64,000 nucleotides of DNA from Ctena decussata (GCA_963989385.1 OZ022501.1:20422102-20486101), one strand, 5' to 3'. Positions 33,801 through 43,229 are shown, counted from the first letter of the stretch. The notes: generated by a model not told the origin, from the sequence alone. Numbers and translations are program-made.

Positions 33801-36800
33801 GTTTGTTCAAATGGTGGCCCCAGGGTCCAAAATGGCCCCTAGGCCGGGAGTCCCAGGTTTAAACGTTAGAAATACATAGAAAAATATAAAAAAAAATCTT
33901 CTTCTTCAGAACCGCAAGGCTCAGATGCTAAAATATGGTATGTAGCATTGACTAATAGTCCTTTACCAAGTTTGTTCAAATGGTGGCCCCAGGATTCAAA
34001 ATGGCCCCTTGGCATGGAGTCCAAGGTTTGAACCATAGAAATGCAAAGAAAAAATTTAAAAAATCTTCTTCTTCAGAACCGCAAGGCTTCAATGCTTGAA
34101 ATTTAGTATGATGCATTGCCTAGTGGTCCCCTACCAAGTTTATTCAAATTTTGGCCCCAGGGTCCAAAATGGCCTGGAGGCAGGGAGTCATAGGTTTGAA
34201 CCATAGAAATACATAGAAAAATATTCAAAAATCTTTTACTTCAGAACTACTTGGCTCAGATGCTTGAAATTTAGTATGTAGCTTTGCCTAGCAGTCTTTT
34301 ACCAAGTTTGTTTAAATGATGACCCCTGGGTCTAAAATGGCCCGCCCCAGAGGGTCCTGGGTATGAACCATAGCAATACATAGAAAAATATTCAAAAATC
34401 TTCTTCTTCAGAATGACTTGGCTCAGATGCTTGAAAATTGGTATGATGCATTACTTTGTAGTCCTTTATCAAGTTTGCAAATGATTGCAAATGGCGGCAG
34501 GGAGTCCTAGGTTTGAACCATAGAAATACATAGAAAAATATTCAAAAATCTTTTACTTCAGAACTACTTGGCTCAGATGCTTGAAATTTAGTATGTAGCT
34601 TTGCCTAGCAGTCTTTTACCAAGTTTGTTTAAATGATGACCCCTGGGTCTGAAATGGCCCAGCCCAAGGGGTCCAGGATTTGAACCATAGCAATACATAG
34701 AAAAATATTCAAAAATCTTCTTCAGAATCATTTGGAAATGGTTGCAAACTATCAGGTTTGTTCAAACTATGACCCTAGTTTGACCTTAAACCTTTAAGCC
34801 CAGGTGAGCGATTTAGGGCCTCTTGGCCCTCTTGTAGGAATGACTTATGCATGGTTATTATTACCCCCCCCCCCCCCCTCCGCTTACACATCCCCCTCTC
34901 TCTCTCCCCCCCCCATACTGTACTGAACTTTTTATTCTACAAAGGGAAGCCTGAGCATTTGCGCAGTCTAATCAGAGTCATTCCTGTTTGTTTGTGCACA
35001 ATACGCAAGTCCTGAGCACTCTGAAAACTGAAGACTTGCCAAAGTTACAATGGTTGTCGCTAGGTCGATGTTCATTATTTTTCATGTTAGACGCGTACAA
35101 GAAAGACCGGTCTGACTGCTTAGTTCCGCTGGCTGATACGATTGTTAGATATCGGTGTGTGTACTGAGGTACCTTTAGCCGTCTCACGGTTAAAATGATA
35201 CTGCGTACGGCACGCGTATGTACTCGCAGCGGCGTCTTTTATCTTTACATCAAAGAGAAAACGTGCTTGACCCATAAACGAGCAGGTAATTGCATATCAA
35301 CGCTACTGTTAGTATTATACCGAATATATAATCGCATAGCTCCTGATCAGAATGCGCTATTTCTGTGCACACTGTACGGCATTACTTTCGCAATGGGTTG
35401 CATGACGATATGACGATACAACTAGGAAATCGGTGAAATGGACGTTTCAGTATTCGTATTTTAATAGTACCATTAATCAAATCAATGTATATTGCCAGAG
35501 CGTAGACCATAACACGTCGGAAATAGCGACTATTAATATTAACCGTGTATCTTCGCTTTGAATCAACACTTTTCGCGGAAGAGGTTCGTAGTCCTAAAAA
35601 CTCCGTTGATGACAGTATGGATCATGACAAGACCTTCCGTTGTAAGGGCTGGCATTAATATAAATGTGTTTCGTAAAAACTTCGGATAGAGTTTGTCAGT
35701 ACATGCTTCACGCGATCGTAAAAAAAGATGGACACCTTACATCCAAAAGCTCAGTCATCGTGATTTTGCAGACTGCCGTAAGAGGTAGTAGTAGTAATTC
35801 AGTTCTCATATCGACGTTTCCCCCGCACCTCAGCGGAACGAATCCATAGCCGCAGTAACAGGGCGCCGAGCGTCCGTCCATTGCCGTAAGAGGTTGAATC
35901 TACGAGTTATTTTGATAATCATTTTTGACAGGTAGGCGGTCCGATATGTGTGTTACCTGGTTCAGTGCTCCATACGGACAATCTCGATTGGCCCATAGGC
36001 GGTCTTTTCGTCTGGCTGACACCTGCATTAATCCGATTATTAATGACACGTGCCAGAACTTTAAAGACAGTGGCGATATTTTATACGTCGGGGACAAGAT
36101 CAAACGGCGGTATGTGACAATTATCGGGCGTATGCCAGATGCCAGAGGTCCCATTTCTCAATGTACGGGAGCAAATCCTGGGCGTAATATACGGCCATGC
36201 GCCCGTTAACGGAAGCCCTGTTTTAATCGGGGCTGTTCTTACAGGAACCCTTGAAATTGTCTCACTTTGAAAAAACAGGGAGGGTATCCATTTACTAACT
36301 GAAAGCCCAACTGTTCAGGATGAAATCTTGGATAAGGTCAGTCCTATATAAAAGTGACTTTCCTAATACTGTAATCTGTGATGGTCTTTAAAGAAAATTT
36401 GGCTTGGAAACATAAAATGTGTTCTCTTTTTCTTAAATATACATGTAATCATATAAATGTAAATTAAAAAACAGAACACTATTTTGAATAATATATATGT
36501 ACTCGTATAGTTCAGTGGCCTAGATAGGGGTAGGATGAGATAAGTCTTTTCATACTGTCACAGTGAAAGCATGCATTGTGACCCCAAATTAGAACTGCCA
36601 CAAAGAGGCAGTTCTGATGAGGGTCTCAACATATCTTTTTACTGAAAAATAATAAAAAAAATAATCCAGATTTATCTGTAAGCCCCATCTGGACCACTGA
36701 TACTTTATTTAAGAGTTTTATTTTTATTTCAGTTTTGTTACAATATCTCTTGGTCTCAGTGCCTGTAATTCATCAGGACATCTCAGTAATCATGCAGAGG

Positions 36801-38130
36801 TGGCGCCCAGTCACGCGGGAATCACATTTGCTATTTCAAATACTCTTGTAAGTAGAAAATTTAAGTTGTGTCTTGATATAAAACGGTTAACCTTTTAGGA
36901 AAAGAGCACAACTCTTCTTTCGTCAAAATTCAGCCAGATTAGAACATAATTGAGCTGCAACACGAGAAAACCAACAATGTGGCATATGCGCCAGTGCAGA
37001 CTCAGATCAGCCTGGGCATCTGCCCAGTCCGCTCAGACTTGTCGTTAAGTGCTCAAAGGGTAGCTAAGGGTCTAAGCTACCTCCATGCGGACAGCTGGGC
37101 AAATGCCCAGGCTGATCTGAGTCTGCGCTGGCCGCACAAACACATTGTTGGTTTTGTCGTGTGGCGGCTCATTATTATTATATGCTATGCTTCTAGCCCC
37201 TTGATTTGAAAATATAATGCCTGCTTTGCATATCCAAATGGTTATGACCAGCATAACTTCTTTTACATATGATCGTAATGAAATTTAGATATAATAAGAA
37301 TTCTCAAGATCATTACAGTCTGTTTGGAATGTTTATGCTGGATTTAGTGCTACCTGATTGCTAGTTTATATTTGCCTTTGTTTCTAAGATAGCTTCATAA
37401 ATCTTTTATTTGATTGTTGGCAATGTGTCATAGCAATATTAATTTACAATTCGCATAGTGTGTGAATTGAGCAGTTAAGTATAATGTTCCCTTATTGAAG
37501 GAAATGTGTATATGCATGTATGTGTTTCAGAGCTCTAGATAAGAGGGAGTATTTGGTGATAATTAGGGATAATTTTTGTTACTTCTGAATAAAACATATG
37601 TTGTGACCCCTCAACTGAACCATCTCGACGAGACGGTTCAGATGAGGGGCCACAACATATGGTTTCAATGAGAAATAAGAAAAATTATCCGTAATTATCA
37701 TCAAATACTCCCTCTTATCTAGAGCTCCGGTGTTTGTGAGTCCAATAGCACCATCAGTTTTCATTGGATCATAAGATGTAAATGGACAAAAGTAATAGAC
37801 AAAAAGTTCAAAATTTTGCTGATAACTCAAAGATAACTTTTAAAACTGAAGCGACATAATGATGGGCCACAATATAAATTTTCCAAGAAGAATTAAGACT
37901 ATAGATATTCAACTGCTGTTTCCTAGATTTTTTGTAACAACCTTTGAAAATGACTGATATTTTTGTTATTTCAGGCCACAATACCTGGTATTATGTGTGG
38001 ACCGTTGACGGCAGAGCTCGTTACCCAGAGTAGTGGTAGATGGTTCCCTGTGTTTGTGTTAGCTGCAGGAGTAAACTTTGTTGGTTCCGTTATTTATCTA
38101 AGCCAGAGTGCCGCTAGTCAAGTGTTGTAG
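24668..38130 (+). CDS. SLC17-family (SLC17A9/plant ANTR-like) anion transporter, 8 exons
   Basis: Eight exons join in frame to 402 codons plus TAG: 24668-24844, 25889-26048, 26998-27110, 27770-27904, 28766-28970, 31962-32109, 36733-36847 and 37975-38130. All introns are GT-AG. Twelve hydrophobic segments can be counted by eye. Family signs are INAADRVIMPIAIVPM in helix 1, GASATKKYGGKN after helix 2 (MFS motif A position), SRVILGLGEGLGLPTIFHIF in helix 4, PSEERSRSFG after it, and HAEVAPSHAGITFAISNT before helix 11. SLC17 proteins move organic or inorganic anions across vesicle, lysosome or plasma membranes. The substrate cannot be read here: vesicular nucleotide (SLC17A9), phosphate or another anion are all possible. 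The N-terminus before helix 1 is very short. Introns 5 and 6 carry ~2 kb tandem arrays. Confidence 0.88.
24921..25311. repeat. Foldback family F, long copy (intron 1)
   Basis: The left end, GCATAGGTATACTTGCAGGG, is mirrored by CTGAAAGTATACCCATCACA at the right. The core is AAAGAATTTGCTCCTAGAGG. The left half holds an extra segment that is not mirrored. Confidence 0.6.
25889..26048 (+). CDS. SLC17 exon 2
   Basis: The acceptor ATTTGCAG precedes 25889 and the donor GTAAGA follows. 160 nt, ends phase 1. It encodes IVGASATKKYGGKNVLMISV, helix 3 and the start of helix 4 (LISRVILGLGEGLG). Confidence 0.88.
26098..26307. repeat. Foldback family C copy (intron 2)
   Basis: The termini are TAATGACCCTAAATATTT and, inverted, AAATTTTAGGGTCATTA. 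A central hairpin lies around CAAACTGCTCCTTAGGGAGC. Confidence 0.7.
26998..27110 (+). CDS. SLC17 exon 3
   Basis: The acceptor TTTTTGCAG precedes it and the donor GTAAGA follows. 113 nt, phase 1 to 0. It encodes LPTIFHIFSHGIPSEERSRS and helix 5. Confidence 0.88.
27150..27372. repeat. Palindromic foldback element, family A, copy 2 (intron 3)
   Basis: Same ends and interior as the copy at 11538, fully palindromic. It starts only 40 bp after the donor of exon 3. Confidence 0.85.
27770..27904 (+). CDS. SLC17 exon 4
   Basis: The acceptor AAATTTCAG precedes it and the donor GTAAGT follows. 45 codons, phase 0. It encodes ICPHLSWRWMFYLFGSVGFL, helix 6 and the start of the central loop. Confidence 0.88.
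28293..28489. repeat. Palindromic foldback element, family E, copy 1 (intron 4)
   Basis: The ends are GAGCTCCAGATAAGAAGGGG and its complement. The core is AGAACCGTCTCAATGAGACG. A close relative is at 37530-37727, with decayed ones at 36517-36697 and 38461-38611. Confidence 0.75.
28766..28970 (+). CDS. SLC17 exon 5
   Basis: The acceptor TGCTTTTCAG precedes it and the donor GTAAGT follows. 205 nt, ends phase 1. It encodes VQWGEFLRHWPLWSIYIAHF, helix 7 (..MQWLPTYL) and helix 8. Confidence 0.88.
29062..30037. other. Intron 5, left part
   Basis: It holds a small foldback of the GCAAACAG..AGATCC type at ~29088-29162 (core GAGGCAGCTCATAATGAGCC) and a decayed relative at ~29613-29670. No exon is seen. 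Confidence 0.5.
30038..31917 (+). repeat. Helentron-like element with ~160 bp tandem core (intron 5)
   Basis: It starts TTTTTAGCTCACCTGAGCC with a hairpin partner GGCTCAGGGTGAGCT. It ends with the hairpin GGGCCTCTTGGCCC followed by TCTTG. About 10-11 units share TGCTTGAAATTTGGTATGTA, ACCAAGTTTGTTCAAATG and GTGGCCCCAGGGTCCAAAAT. No coding function. It ends 44 bp before exon 6. Confidence 0.75.
31962..32109 (+). CDS. SLC17 exon 6
   Basis: The acceptor TTATGTTCCAG precedes it and the donor GTAAGT follows. 148 nt, phase 1 to 2. It encodes VAGHVADSLITRHKWTVLSV, RRLMTCIGLVGPA and helix 9. Because 148 is not divisible by three, losing this exon would break the frame. Confidence 0.88.
32139..32618 (+). 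mobile_element. MITE family V, copy 1 (intron 6)
   Basis: The ends are CCCATTGCTCTATCAGCATG and, inverted, a partner of CTGATAGGACTATGGAGAC. Inside is the palindrome GTCATTTTAGTTGGCAACTA, whose complement continues it. A second copy in opposite orientation is at 58946-59432. Confidence 0.65.
32624..32790. repeat. Foldback family F, partial copy (intron 6)
   Basis: It starts AAGGTGAATGGATATACTTT directly after the family V element. The hairpin core is GAATTTGCTCCCCTTGGAGC. The right terminus is missing. Confidence 0.6.
32861..34834 (+). repeat. Helentron-like element with ~160 bp tandem core (intron 6)
   Basis: Same start (TTTTAGCTCACCTGAGC), same unit and same end hairpin (AGGGCCTCTTGGCCCTCTTG) as the array at 30038-31917, same orientation. 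About 11 units. Some adjacent units stay open across 340 bp and mimic a coding frame at 33279-33620. Confidence 0.75.
34863..34915. repeat. Poly-C / CT-rich tract
   Basis: About 17 C, then CCTCCGC and a CTCTCTCTCCCCCCCCC stretch. Confidence 0.85.
34930..36250. other. CpG-rich block in intron 6, origin unknown
   Basis: Counting by eye, 35101-35400 has 21 CpG steps while 36301-36600 has one. The block has no clear terminal repeats, no tandem structure and no recognised protein. Open frames of 60-94 codons on both strands at 35.9-36.2 kb show no family motif. It could be a CpG island, a recent insertion such as a solo LTR, or an exon cluster on an unknown transcript. Confidence 0.5.
36517..36697. 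repeat. Foldback family E, decayed copy (intron 6)
   Basis: The core AGAACTGCCACAAAGAGGCA and GTGACCCC/GGGTC arms match family E. The ends are degraded. It ends 36 bp before exon 7. Confidence 0.6.
36733..36847 (+). CDS. SLC17 exon 7
   Basis: The acceptor TTTTTATTTCAG precedes it and the donor GTAAGT follows. 115 nt, phase 2 to 0. It encodes helix 10 (FVTISLGLSACN) and SNHAEVAPSHAGITFAISNT. Confidence 0.88.
36952..37170. repeat. Palindromic foldback element, family B, copy 1 (intron 7)
   Basis: The ends are GAGCTGCAACACGAGAAAAC and, inverted, GGTTTTGTCGTGTGGCGGCT. The arms contain CAGACTCAGATCAGCCTGGG and its complement. Confidence 0.75.
37530..37727. repeat. Palindromic foldback element, family E, copy 3 (intron 7)
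   Basis: The ends GAGCTCTAGATAAGAGGGAG are mirrored exactly at 37708-37727. The core is ACCATCTCGACGAGACGGTT. This is the best preserved copy of the family. Confidence 0.85.
37975..38130 (+). CDS. SLC17 exon 8 with stop
   Basis: The acceptor TTGTTATTTCAG precedes it; it ends with TAG at 38128-38130. It encodes ATIPGIMCGPLTAELVTQSS and helix 12 (RWFPVFVLAAGVNFVGSVIY). A 24-nt stretch around AAACAGAGTTTAAGATTAAG is repeated directly just after the stop (38138-38186). Confidence 0.88.
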   Translation, partial: ATIPGIMCGPLTAELVTQSSGRWFPVFVLAAGVNFVGSVIYLSQSAASQVL

Positions 38131-38209
38131 CAGAATGTAAACAGAGTTTAAGATTAAGGTGTGTAAACAGAGTTTAAGATTAAGGTGGTGTGTGTTTTGT
38201 GATAACTTT

Positions 38210-38442
38210 AAGGTGCATGGGTACACCTCAGGCTGCCATTTTCATAAAGGGAAATAAGTTTTGTGACTTCCTGTTTGCCTGTCTGGGTGATGAAACACTC
38301 TCAAATAGGGGTTGACTTTTAAAAGAAAGAATTTGCTCCTAGAGGAGCAAATTCTTTCCTTAAAGTGTTGACCCTTTTTGGAAAGGGAGGCAAAGCAAAA
38401 ATGGCAGAGTTGTAATACCTGAAAGTTTATTCATTTACCTTA
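38210..38442. repeat. Foldback family F (SLC17 3' flank)
   Basis: The ends are AAGGTGCATGGGTACACCTC and a mirrored TTCATTTACCTTA. The core GAATTTGCTCCTAGAGGAGC is a perfect hairpin. If the SLC17 transcript extends past 38.2 kb, this lies in its 3' UTR. Confidence 0.7.
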
Positions 38443-38460
38443 TTGTAAATTCTGTTTATG

Positions 38461-38611
38461 CTTCATAAAATTATAGTCATATATTGTGACTCCTAATTGT
38501 AACTGCCTCATTGAGGCAGTTCTAATGAGGGACCACAATTTATATTATAATTGAGAGGTAAGAAAGATCATATTGGATTATCATAAAACCCTCACCTTTA
38601 TCGAGAACTCT
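38461..38611. repeat. Foldback family E, partial
   Basis: The core AACTGCCTCATTGAGGCAGT and the right end CTTTATCGAGAACTCTGG match family E. The left end is missing where it meets the family F element. Confidence 0.55.
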
Positions 38612-38674
38612 GGTTCAGTTGTGAAAGTTTTTAGATCAAATGACCTAATTGCCTCATATGACAAACCTGGCCCG

Positions 38675-38810
38675 GAGGTTATAACACTTGAGTACATTCT
38701 CAAACTCAAAGTAAAGCACACTGATTGGCTGCTCCCGAGCACATGCTCGGAAGCAGCCAATCAGTGTGCTTTATTTTGAGTTTGAGATTATTCTCAAGTT
38801 TTTTAACCTC
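38675..38810. repeat. Palindromic element, family D, copy 1, with paired CCAAT motifs
   Basis: The ends are GAGGTTATAACACTTGAG and, inverted, CTCAAGTTTTTTAACCTC. The arms are GCACACTGATTGGCTGCT and AGCAGCCAATCAGTGTGC around a CGAGCACATGCTCGG centre. Each arm has one AGCCAATCAG, a match to the NF-Y (CCAAT-box) consensus. Confidence 0.8.
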
Positions 38811-38876
38811 GAACACTGAGAGATCCTGTAATGGTAAGACCTTTGCTTGTGACTTAATTGGACCTAAAAGATCTTA

Positions 38877-39171
38877 AGTTGTATGGGTAAATGTACATAT
38901 TTTTCTGCCATTTTAACAAGAGGGACAGATTTTGTGATTTCCTTCTTGCTTCCATTGCCGATGAGACCCTTCCAGAAAGGGTCAGGAAAACAACTTTACT
39001 TTGTGACCTCATTTACTTCCCGTGATGGCGTACCCACTCTGTAATGGGATCTACTCATTAAGAAGAGAGTTTGTTCCTATAAGAGTTGAGTCCCATTAAG
39101 GAGATGACAAAAATAAAAACGGCAGAATTGCTCCTATTGAAAGAGAGTATCCATTCATCTTAGTCAAGTCA
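38877..39171. repeat. Foldback family F, decayed
   Basis: GAGTATCCATTCATCTTA at the right and a weak TATGGGTAAATGTACAT at the left. The inner hairpin is eroded (AGAGTTTGTTCCTATAAGAG). Confidence 0.5.
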
Positions 39172-39933
39172 ACAAACAAATAAAAGATGCCTCCCAGTAT
39201 CTATGAACAGTGACAACACTAGAGCTGGCAGTTTGTGCATCTGCATAGTGTGTTATTCCACAAAAATGTTTTCTCAAAGACTTAGTATATTTGTATGTTT
39301 ACAAAAAAATTAAATTTTAACAGTTCTCCTGGGGCAGTCATAAAACAGTTATTATTGTTGGGAAAACTGCATAAACAATGCAATAAACACTTTTTATTGA
39401 ACTGATTTTATTTTCTCTGGTGTCATGATACAGCTTGTCTTAATATCATTGTTGGCGTCATGAACAAAATCGATTGAAAAAAAAAAGTTAAAAACATACG
39501 CTCCTGCTGTTCAAATACAAGGTGAAAAACTAAAAGGAATGAATACCAATGCTTGAAATACTCACTTACCATTCTTCAGTACCAAAAGATAATTTCCAGT
39601 AGTATACAGGAAAATACACTAAAGTCTCAGGAAAAATTATCTTGTGGAATTACTAAGGCGTTTGACTGTATAAGGCTCTTTTTTAATGATATGTATGTTA
39701 AATTGTAATTTTCCCGTAGTAAAACAATAGAAAAACATAGACCTAAAGTATTCTAACTGAGTCAAAATGTATGAAACCTGATTTGTTGCCCACATTCTGG
39801 CAGTATCACAGAAGTCAGTGGAAATTGGAGATTTGAAATATTTGCCAGGGCCAGCAGTGTAGCTTTAGATCAGAGTGCTCTTTTACAGCAATATGGTATT
39901 CATTGTGGCTAGGTATCACAACATGCTTACATG
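39172..39933. other. SLC17 downstream region, nothing recognised
   Basis: AT-rich. No frame, no clear repeat. Confidence 0.4.
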
Positions 39934-40072
39934 TTGGGACACCGAAAAGAATTAATTTTCCATTTGCCTGAATATTCATTTTTTTTATTCTGTTTGAATA
40001 TTGGTACGCTTAAAAATACTTAATTTTCTATTTGACCCAAATGGAAGATCAATCATTTTTAGGTGTCCCAAA
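39934..40072. repeat. Foldback family G, copy 1
   Basis: TTGGGACACCGAAAAGAATT at the left is mirrored by TTTTTAGGTGTCCCAAAAT at the right. TTTTCCATTTG motifs are inside. Confidence 0.55.
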
Positions 40073-40098
40073 ATTTATGCACATTGTAAATGGAAAAT

Positions 40099-40317
40099 GA
40101 GTTATGACACAACAAAACCAAGAAAGTGGCATGTGAGCCCAGCAAAAACTCAGCTCAGCCTGATCAGTCTTTGCTGTCTGCATGGAGCTTGCTTAGACCC
40201 TTAGCTACCCTTTAAGCCCACAGTGAAGGCTCTGAACAGGTTGGGTGGATGCAGATGCTGATCTGAGTCTTCGCTGGGCACACAAGCCACTTTGTTGGTT
40301 TCATCGTGTCTCGACTG
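40099..40317. repeat. Foldback family B, decayed copy
   Basis: CACAACAAAACCAAGAAAGT and the mirrored CTTTGTTGGTTTCATCGTGT, with degraded inner arms. Confidence 0.6.
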
Positions 40318-41056
40318 AAAACAATTATTTTAAGGTGTCCCAAAATTTAGGCAAAGCACAGTAATAAAATAATCATTAGTAAAAGGAAAATAATCATTAT
40401 TATGGAGATAAAGTTGTACCAAATCATTGTTTCAAATTTATTAAATTAAAGGGGAAACATCATGAATTGCAAAGTGTTTGACAAATTGGTTGAATCATGC
40501 CCTGTATGTGATATAAACTAACAGTTATATGGCTGGTATTGTTTTCATGTCATGTTTAACAGTGACCGTTTTAATCTTCATTTTAGTTACAAGTTAAGTA
40601 ACAAGAATATGGACATGGTATTGGATGATTTGAGAATGAACTATTCATTTGAGAAAATGTTTCTTTAAATAAGAAAATATCTTGTCACTGCACTAGCAAT
40701 GGATAGATCTTGGATCTGTTAATAATATCATTGATGTCATTGGTATGTTTTCATGGTGGCACAGTGTCATCACCTGACATCATCCAATGTCAAACTGGTG
40801 TCACTATGATATCATCATAGCCGCAGAAGTATGCTTTGCATACAAGGGCATGCTTTGCAAACTGGTGAGTGTATTGCTTGTGTAGGGAAATGTAAAACTT
40901 TACATCCAATTTCATTCCCATTCCAAAAACTACAAAACTAAAAACATCAAGCTCCTACAAATGGATAGCCAAAAATAAAAGCTATTTGACATGTATCTAC
41001 ATAAATCATGTTAGTCCAAAATTACAGCTTTGCAAAGGATAAAACCGCTGAGTAAT
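40318..41056. other. Intergenic, nothing recognised
   Basis: AT-rich. A few GATGTCA-like repeats at 40731-40820. No gene is seen. Confidence 0.4.
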
Positions 41057-41133
41057 CACAAAACTCCTCAAAGTGGCCTAACCGAAATTTCGGTTTGGCA
41101 ACTTTGAGAAGTGTTGTGATTTCACAACTTCAT
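41057..41133. repeat. Short palindrome (hairpin)
   Basis: AATCACAAAACTCCTCAAAG pairs with CTTTGAGAAGTGTTGTGATT around CCGAAATTTCGG. Not assigned to another family in the window. Confidence 0.7.
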
Positions 41134-41438
41134 CAGTTCTTTTACTTCAAAGAAACTATTGTACATGGACATGCTTTTCATAGAAGTCAAACAGCATTGT
41201 TATATTTTGGCTATTTACTTGAACTTCATTTTTCCGTATGAAAATGGAATTGTTCATTTACTAGGTGTGACTTTGCTTATTCAAACAGAAATATATTTTT
41301 ATCAAACAAATAATAGAGTCTCAAATCATTTAAAATTTGTGTGGTACAAAATATGTAAAAGAGATAATTCTTCAATGTGTTCTTAGTACAATACATTACA
41401 CGGTATCAGAGTTTACAGTCTTTCAGATATAAATAAAT

Positions 41439-41673
41439 GAGCCGCGACACGAGAAAACCAACAAAGTGGTTGTGCGCCCAGTGCAGACTCAGATCAGCCT
41501 GGGCATTTGCCCAGTCTGATCAGAGTCTTCGCTGTCCGCATGAAGGTAGCTTAGACCCTTAGCTACCCTCTAAGAGCTTAGCAAAGACTCTGATCAGACT
41601 GGGCAGATGCCCAGGCTGATCTGAGTCTGAGCTGGGCGCACAACCACATTGTTGGTTTTCTCACGTCGCGGCC
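41439..41673. repeat. Palindromic foldback element, family B, copy 3
   Basis: The left end is GAGCCGCGACACGAGAAAAC and the right end GGTTTTCTCACGTCGCGGC. The arms hold CAGACTCAGATCAGCCTGGG and CTGATCAGAGTC, mirrored. Well preserved. Confidence 0.85.
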
Positions 41674-41987
41674 AAATATTGTTGCCAAATTAAAGAAGTC
41701 CGTGTTTGGCAGATATTTGTGTTTTCTGCAAGTCGTTTTTGTGTATATTCCGTTATTATTATATAGAACTGTCTTGAAAATGTGGCTTTGTTTTGTGAGA
41801 TTATGTACAGAAGCCTGTATAAATTGCACATTTTACATTTAAATAAATTGTATAAATTACTGTTTTATGAAGTTTGGGGAGCAAAATGTGTGCATTATTA
41901 AGGAGGTTCAAAGAAGTCTAAGGAAATGAATTATGATATAAAATTATTTCTGTTAGAAAAGAAATAGTTATTGATTTTAAATGTTAT

Positions 41988-42125
41988 AAGGTGTATGGGT
42001 ACACTTTCAGGGGCAGTAACTCTGCCATTTTCAGTTTAGCCTCCTGTCTCCATGTGGTCAACTCCTAAAAGATAAAATTTTCTTCCATAGGAAGAAAATT
42101 CTTTCTTTTGAGAGTTGGCCCGTTA
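41988..42125. repeat. Foldback family F, left half
   Basis: AAGGTGTATGGGTACACTTT at the left, hairpin core TTTTCTTCCATAGGAAGAAA. The right half is lost. Confidence 0.6.
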
Positions 42126-42300
42126 TGTAACAGGTTTGTCATCCAGGGAACCAAACAAGAAATCATGAAAGTTGCACTTTTAAAAATTGCGGAAAAGTAT
42201 GAAGGTGTGTTCATGAGCTTAGAAAAAAATCAAATTCATTATGTTAAAGATTCAGAGATAAACATCATTAAAATGATAGGCTTGTTCTGTAATGTTCCTA

Positions 42301-42376
42301 AATTTTGGAACACCTAAAATAATCAATTTTCCATTTGTAACAAATGGAAAATTAATTATTTTTAGGTGTCCCAATA
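42301..42376. repeat. Foldback family G, copy 2
   Basis: A compact palindrome: TTTTGGAACACCTAAAATAA pairs with TTATTTTTAGGTGTCCCAA around CCATTTGTAACAAATGG. Confidence 0.75.
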
Positions 42377-42542
42377 CTTGAGCACATTATAGAGTAGTTG
42401 TTTGTTATTTGTTATCATTTCATGACTGAATAAGAATAAGAAAAATATGTAAATATTGCTGATTTGTTTGTATGTGATTATTATATGAAAGTCACAGGGT
42501 TCAGCTTTTCACTTCAAATGGCAACAGATCCATTTAGTAAAA

Positions 42543-42812
42543 AGGTAAAGGTTTCCCATAGCCTAATAGCCATAGGGGCAGTGGGGGTTAGAGACCCACT
42601 GTATCTTGGGCACAGCAAATGAAAGGCAGAGCCCATCTCTCTCCTTTCACTGCCTTACCCTTCCCTGATTCGAAAAAGGTACCCATTTACTGCTGGGTTG
42701 ACAGGGAGAGTTTTTCAGTCGTTGGATGGCAACGGTGAGCCGCAAACTCGCGACCTTCCGGCCACTTTCTACACCATAACAGAGTCACTCTACCACTCCA
42801 CCATGGTGCCTC
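42543..42812 (-). mobile_element. tRNA-derived SINE (family 2)
   Basis: The minus strand begins GGCACCATGGTGGAGTGGTA (A box TGGAGTGGTAGAG), with GGAAGGTCGCGAGTTTG as a decayed B box. The body contains GGTACCTTTTTCGAATCAGG and CCCAAGATACAGTGGG. It ends GGGAAACCTTTACC. It matches the copy at 44110-44535 along its length. Confidence 0.7.
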
Positions 42813-42892
42813 TCTAATTCATTCAGCACCAGTCTTGATACGAGTCATACCAAATTACTTCAACAGTCATTTATAATAGCGTCTCTGTCTGA

Positions 42893-43229
42893 TCACAGGG
42901 TAAAATCGATTCTGCCAATTTTTGCTTCCTGCAGAGACTGTACATCATATTTGGCTTCCACCGAGACTGTCCGCGAACTCTTGCTTCCTGCAGGGACTAC
43001 TGTCCTCGACAAATGGCTTCCTGCCGAGACTGTCCGCGTGATTCTGCTTCCTGCCGAGAGCCTTGGCAGGAAGCAGAATCACGCGTACAGTCTCTGCAGG
43101 AAGCCATTCATCATGTACAGAAGTCTCAACAGGAAGCAAGAGTTTGCAGACAGTCTGGGTGGAAGCCAAATATGATGTACAGTCTCTGCAGGAAGCAAAA
43201 ATTGGCCGAATTGATTATACCCTGTGCTG
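42893..43229. repeat. ~335 bp palindrome built of GCTTCCTGC-GAGACTGT units
   Basis: The left arm (GATCACAGGGTAAAATCGAT...) is mirrored by the right arm (...ATTGATTATACCCTGTG). Within each arm, GCTTCCTGCMGAGACTGT steps recur roughly every 33-66 bp. Because of the symmetry both strands keep a ~74-codon frame with nearly the same peptide (RVILLPA, RKQEFADSLGGSQI). I regard these frames as by-products. Confidence 0.75.

Noticed and set aside
35925..36209. 94-codon plus-strand and 84-codon minus-strand open frames in the CpG-rich block
   Set aside because: No family motif, no splice support, and both strands are open over the same stretch. Kept only as part of the CpG-rich block.
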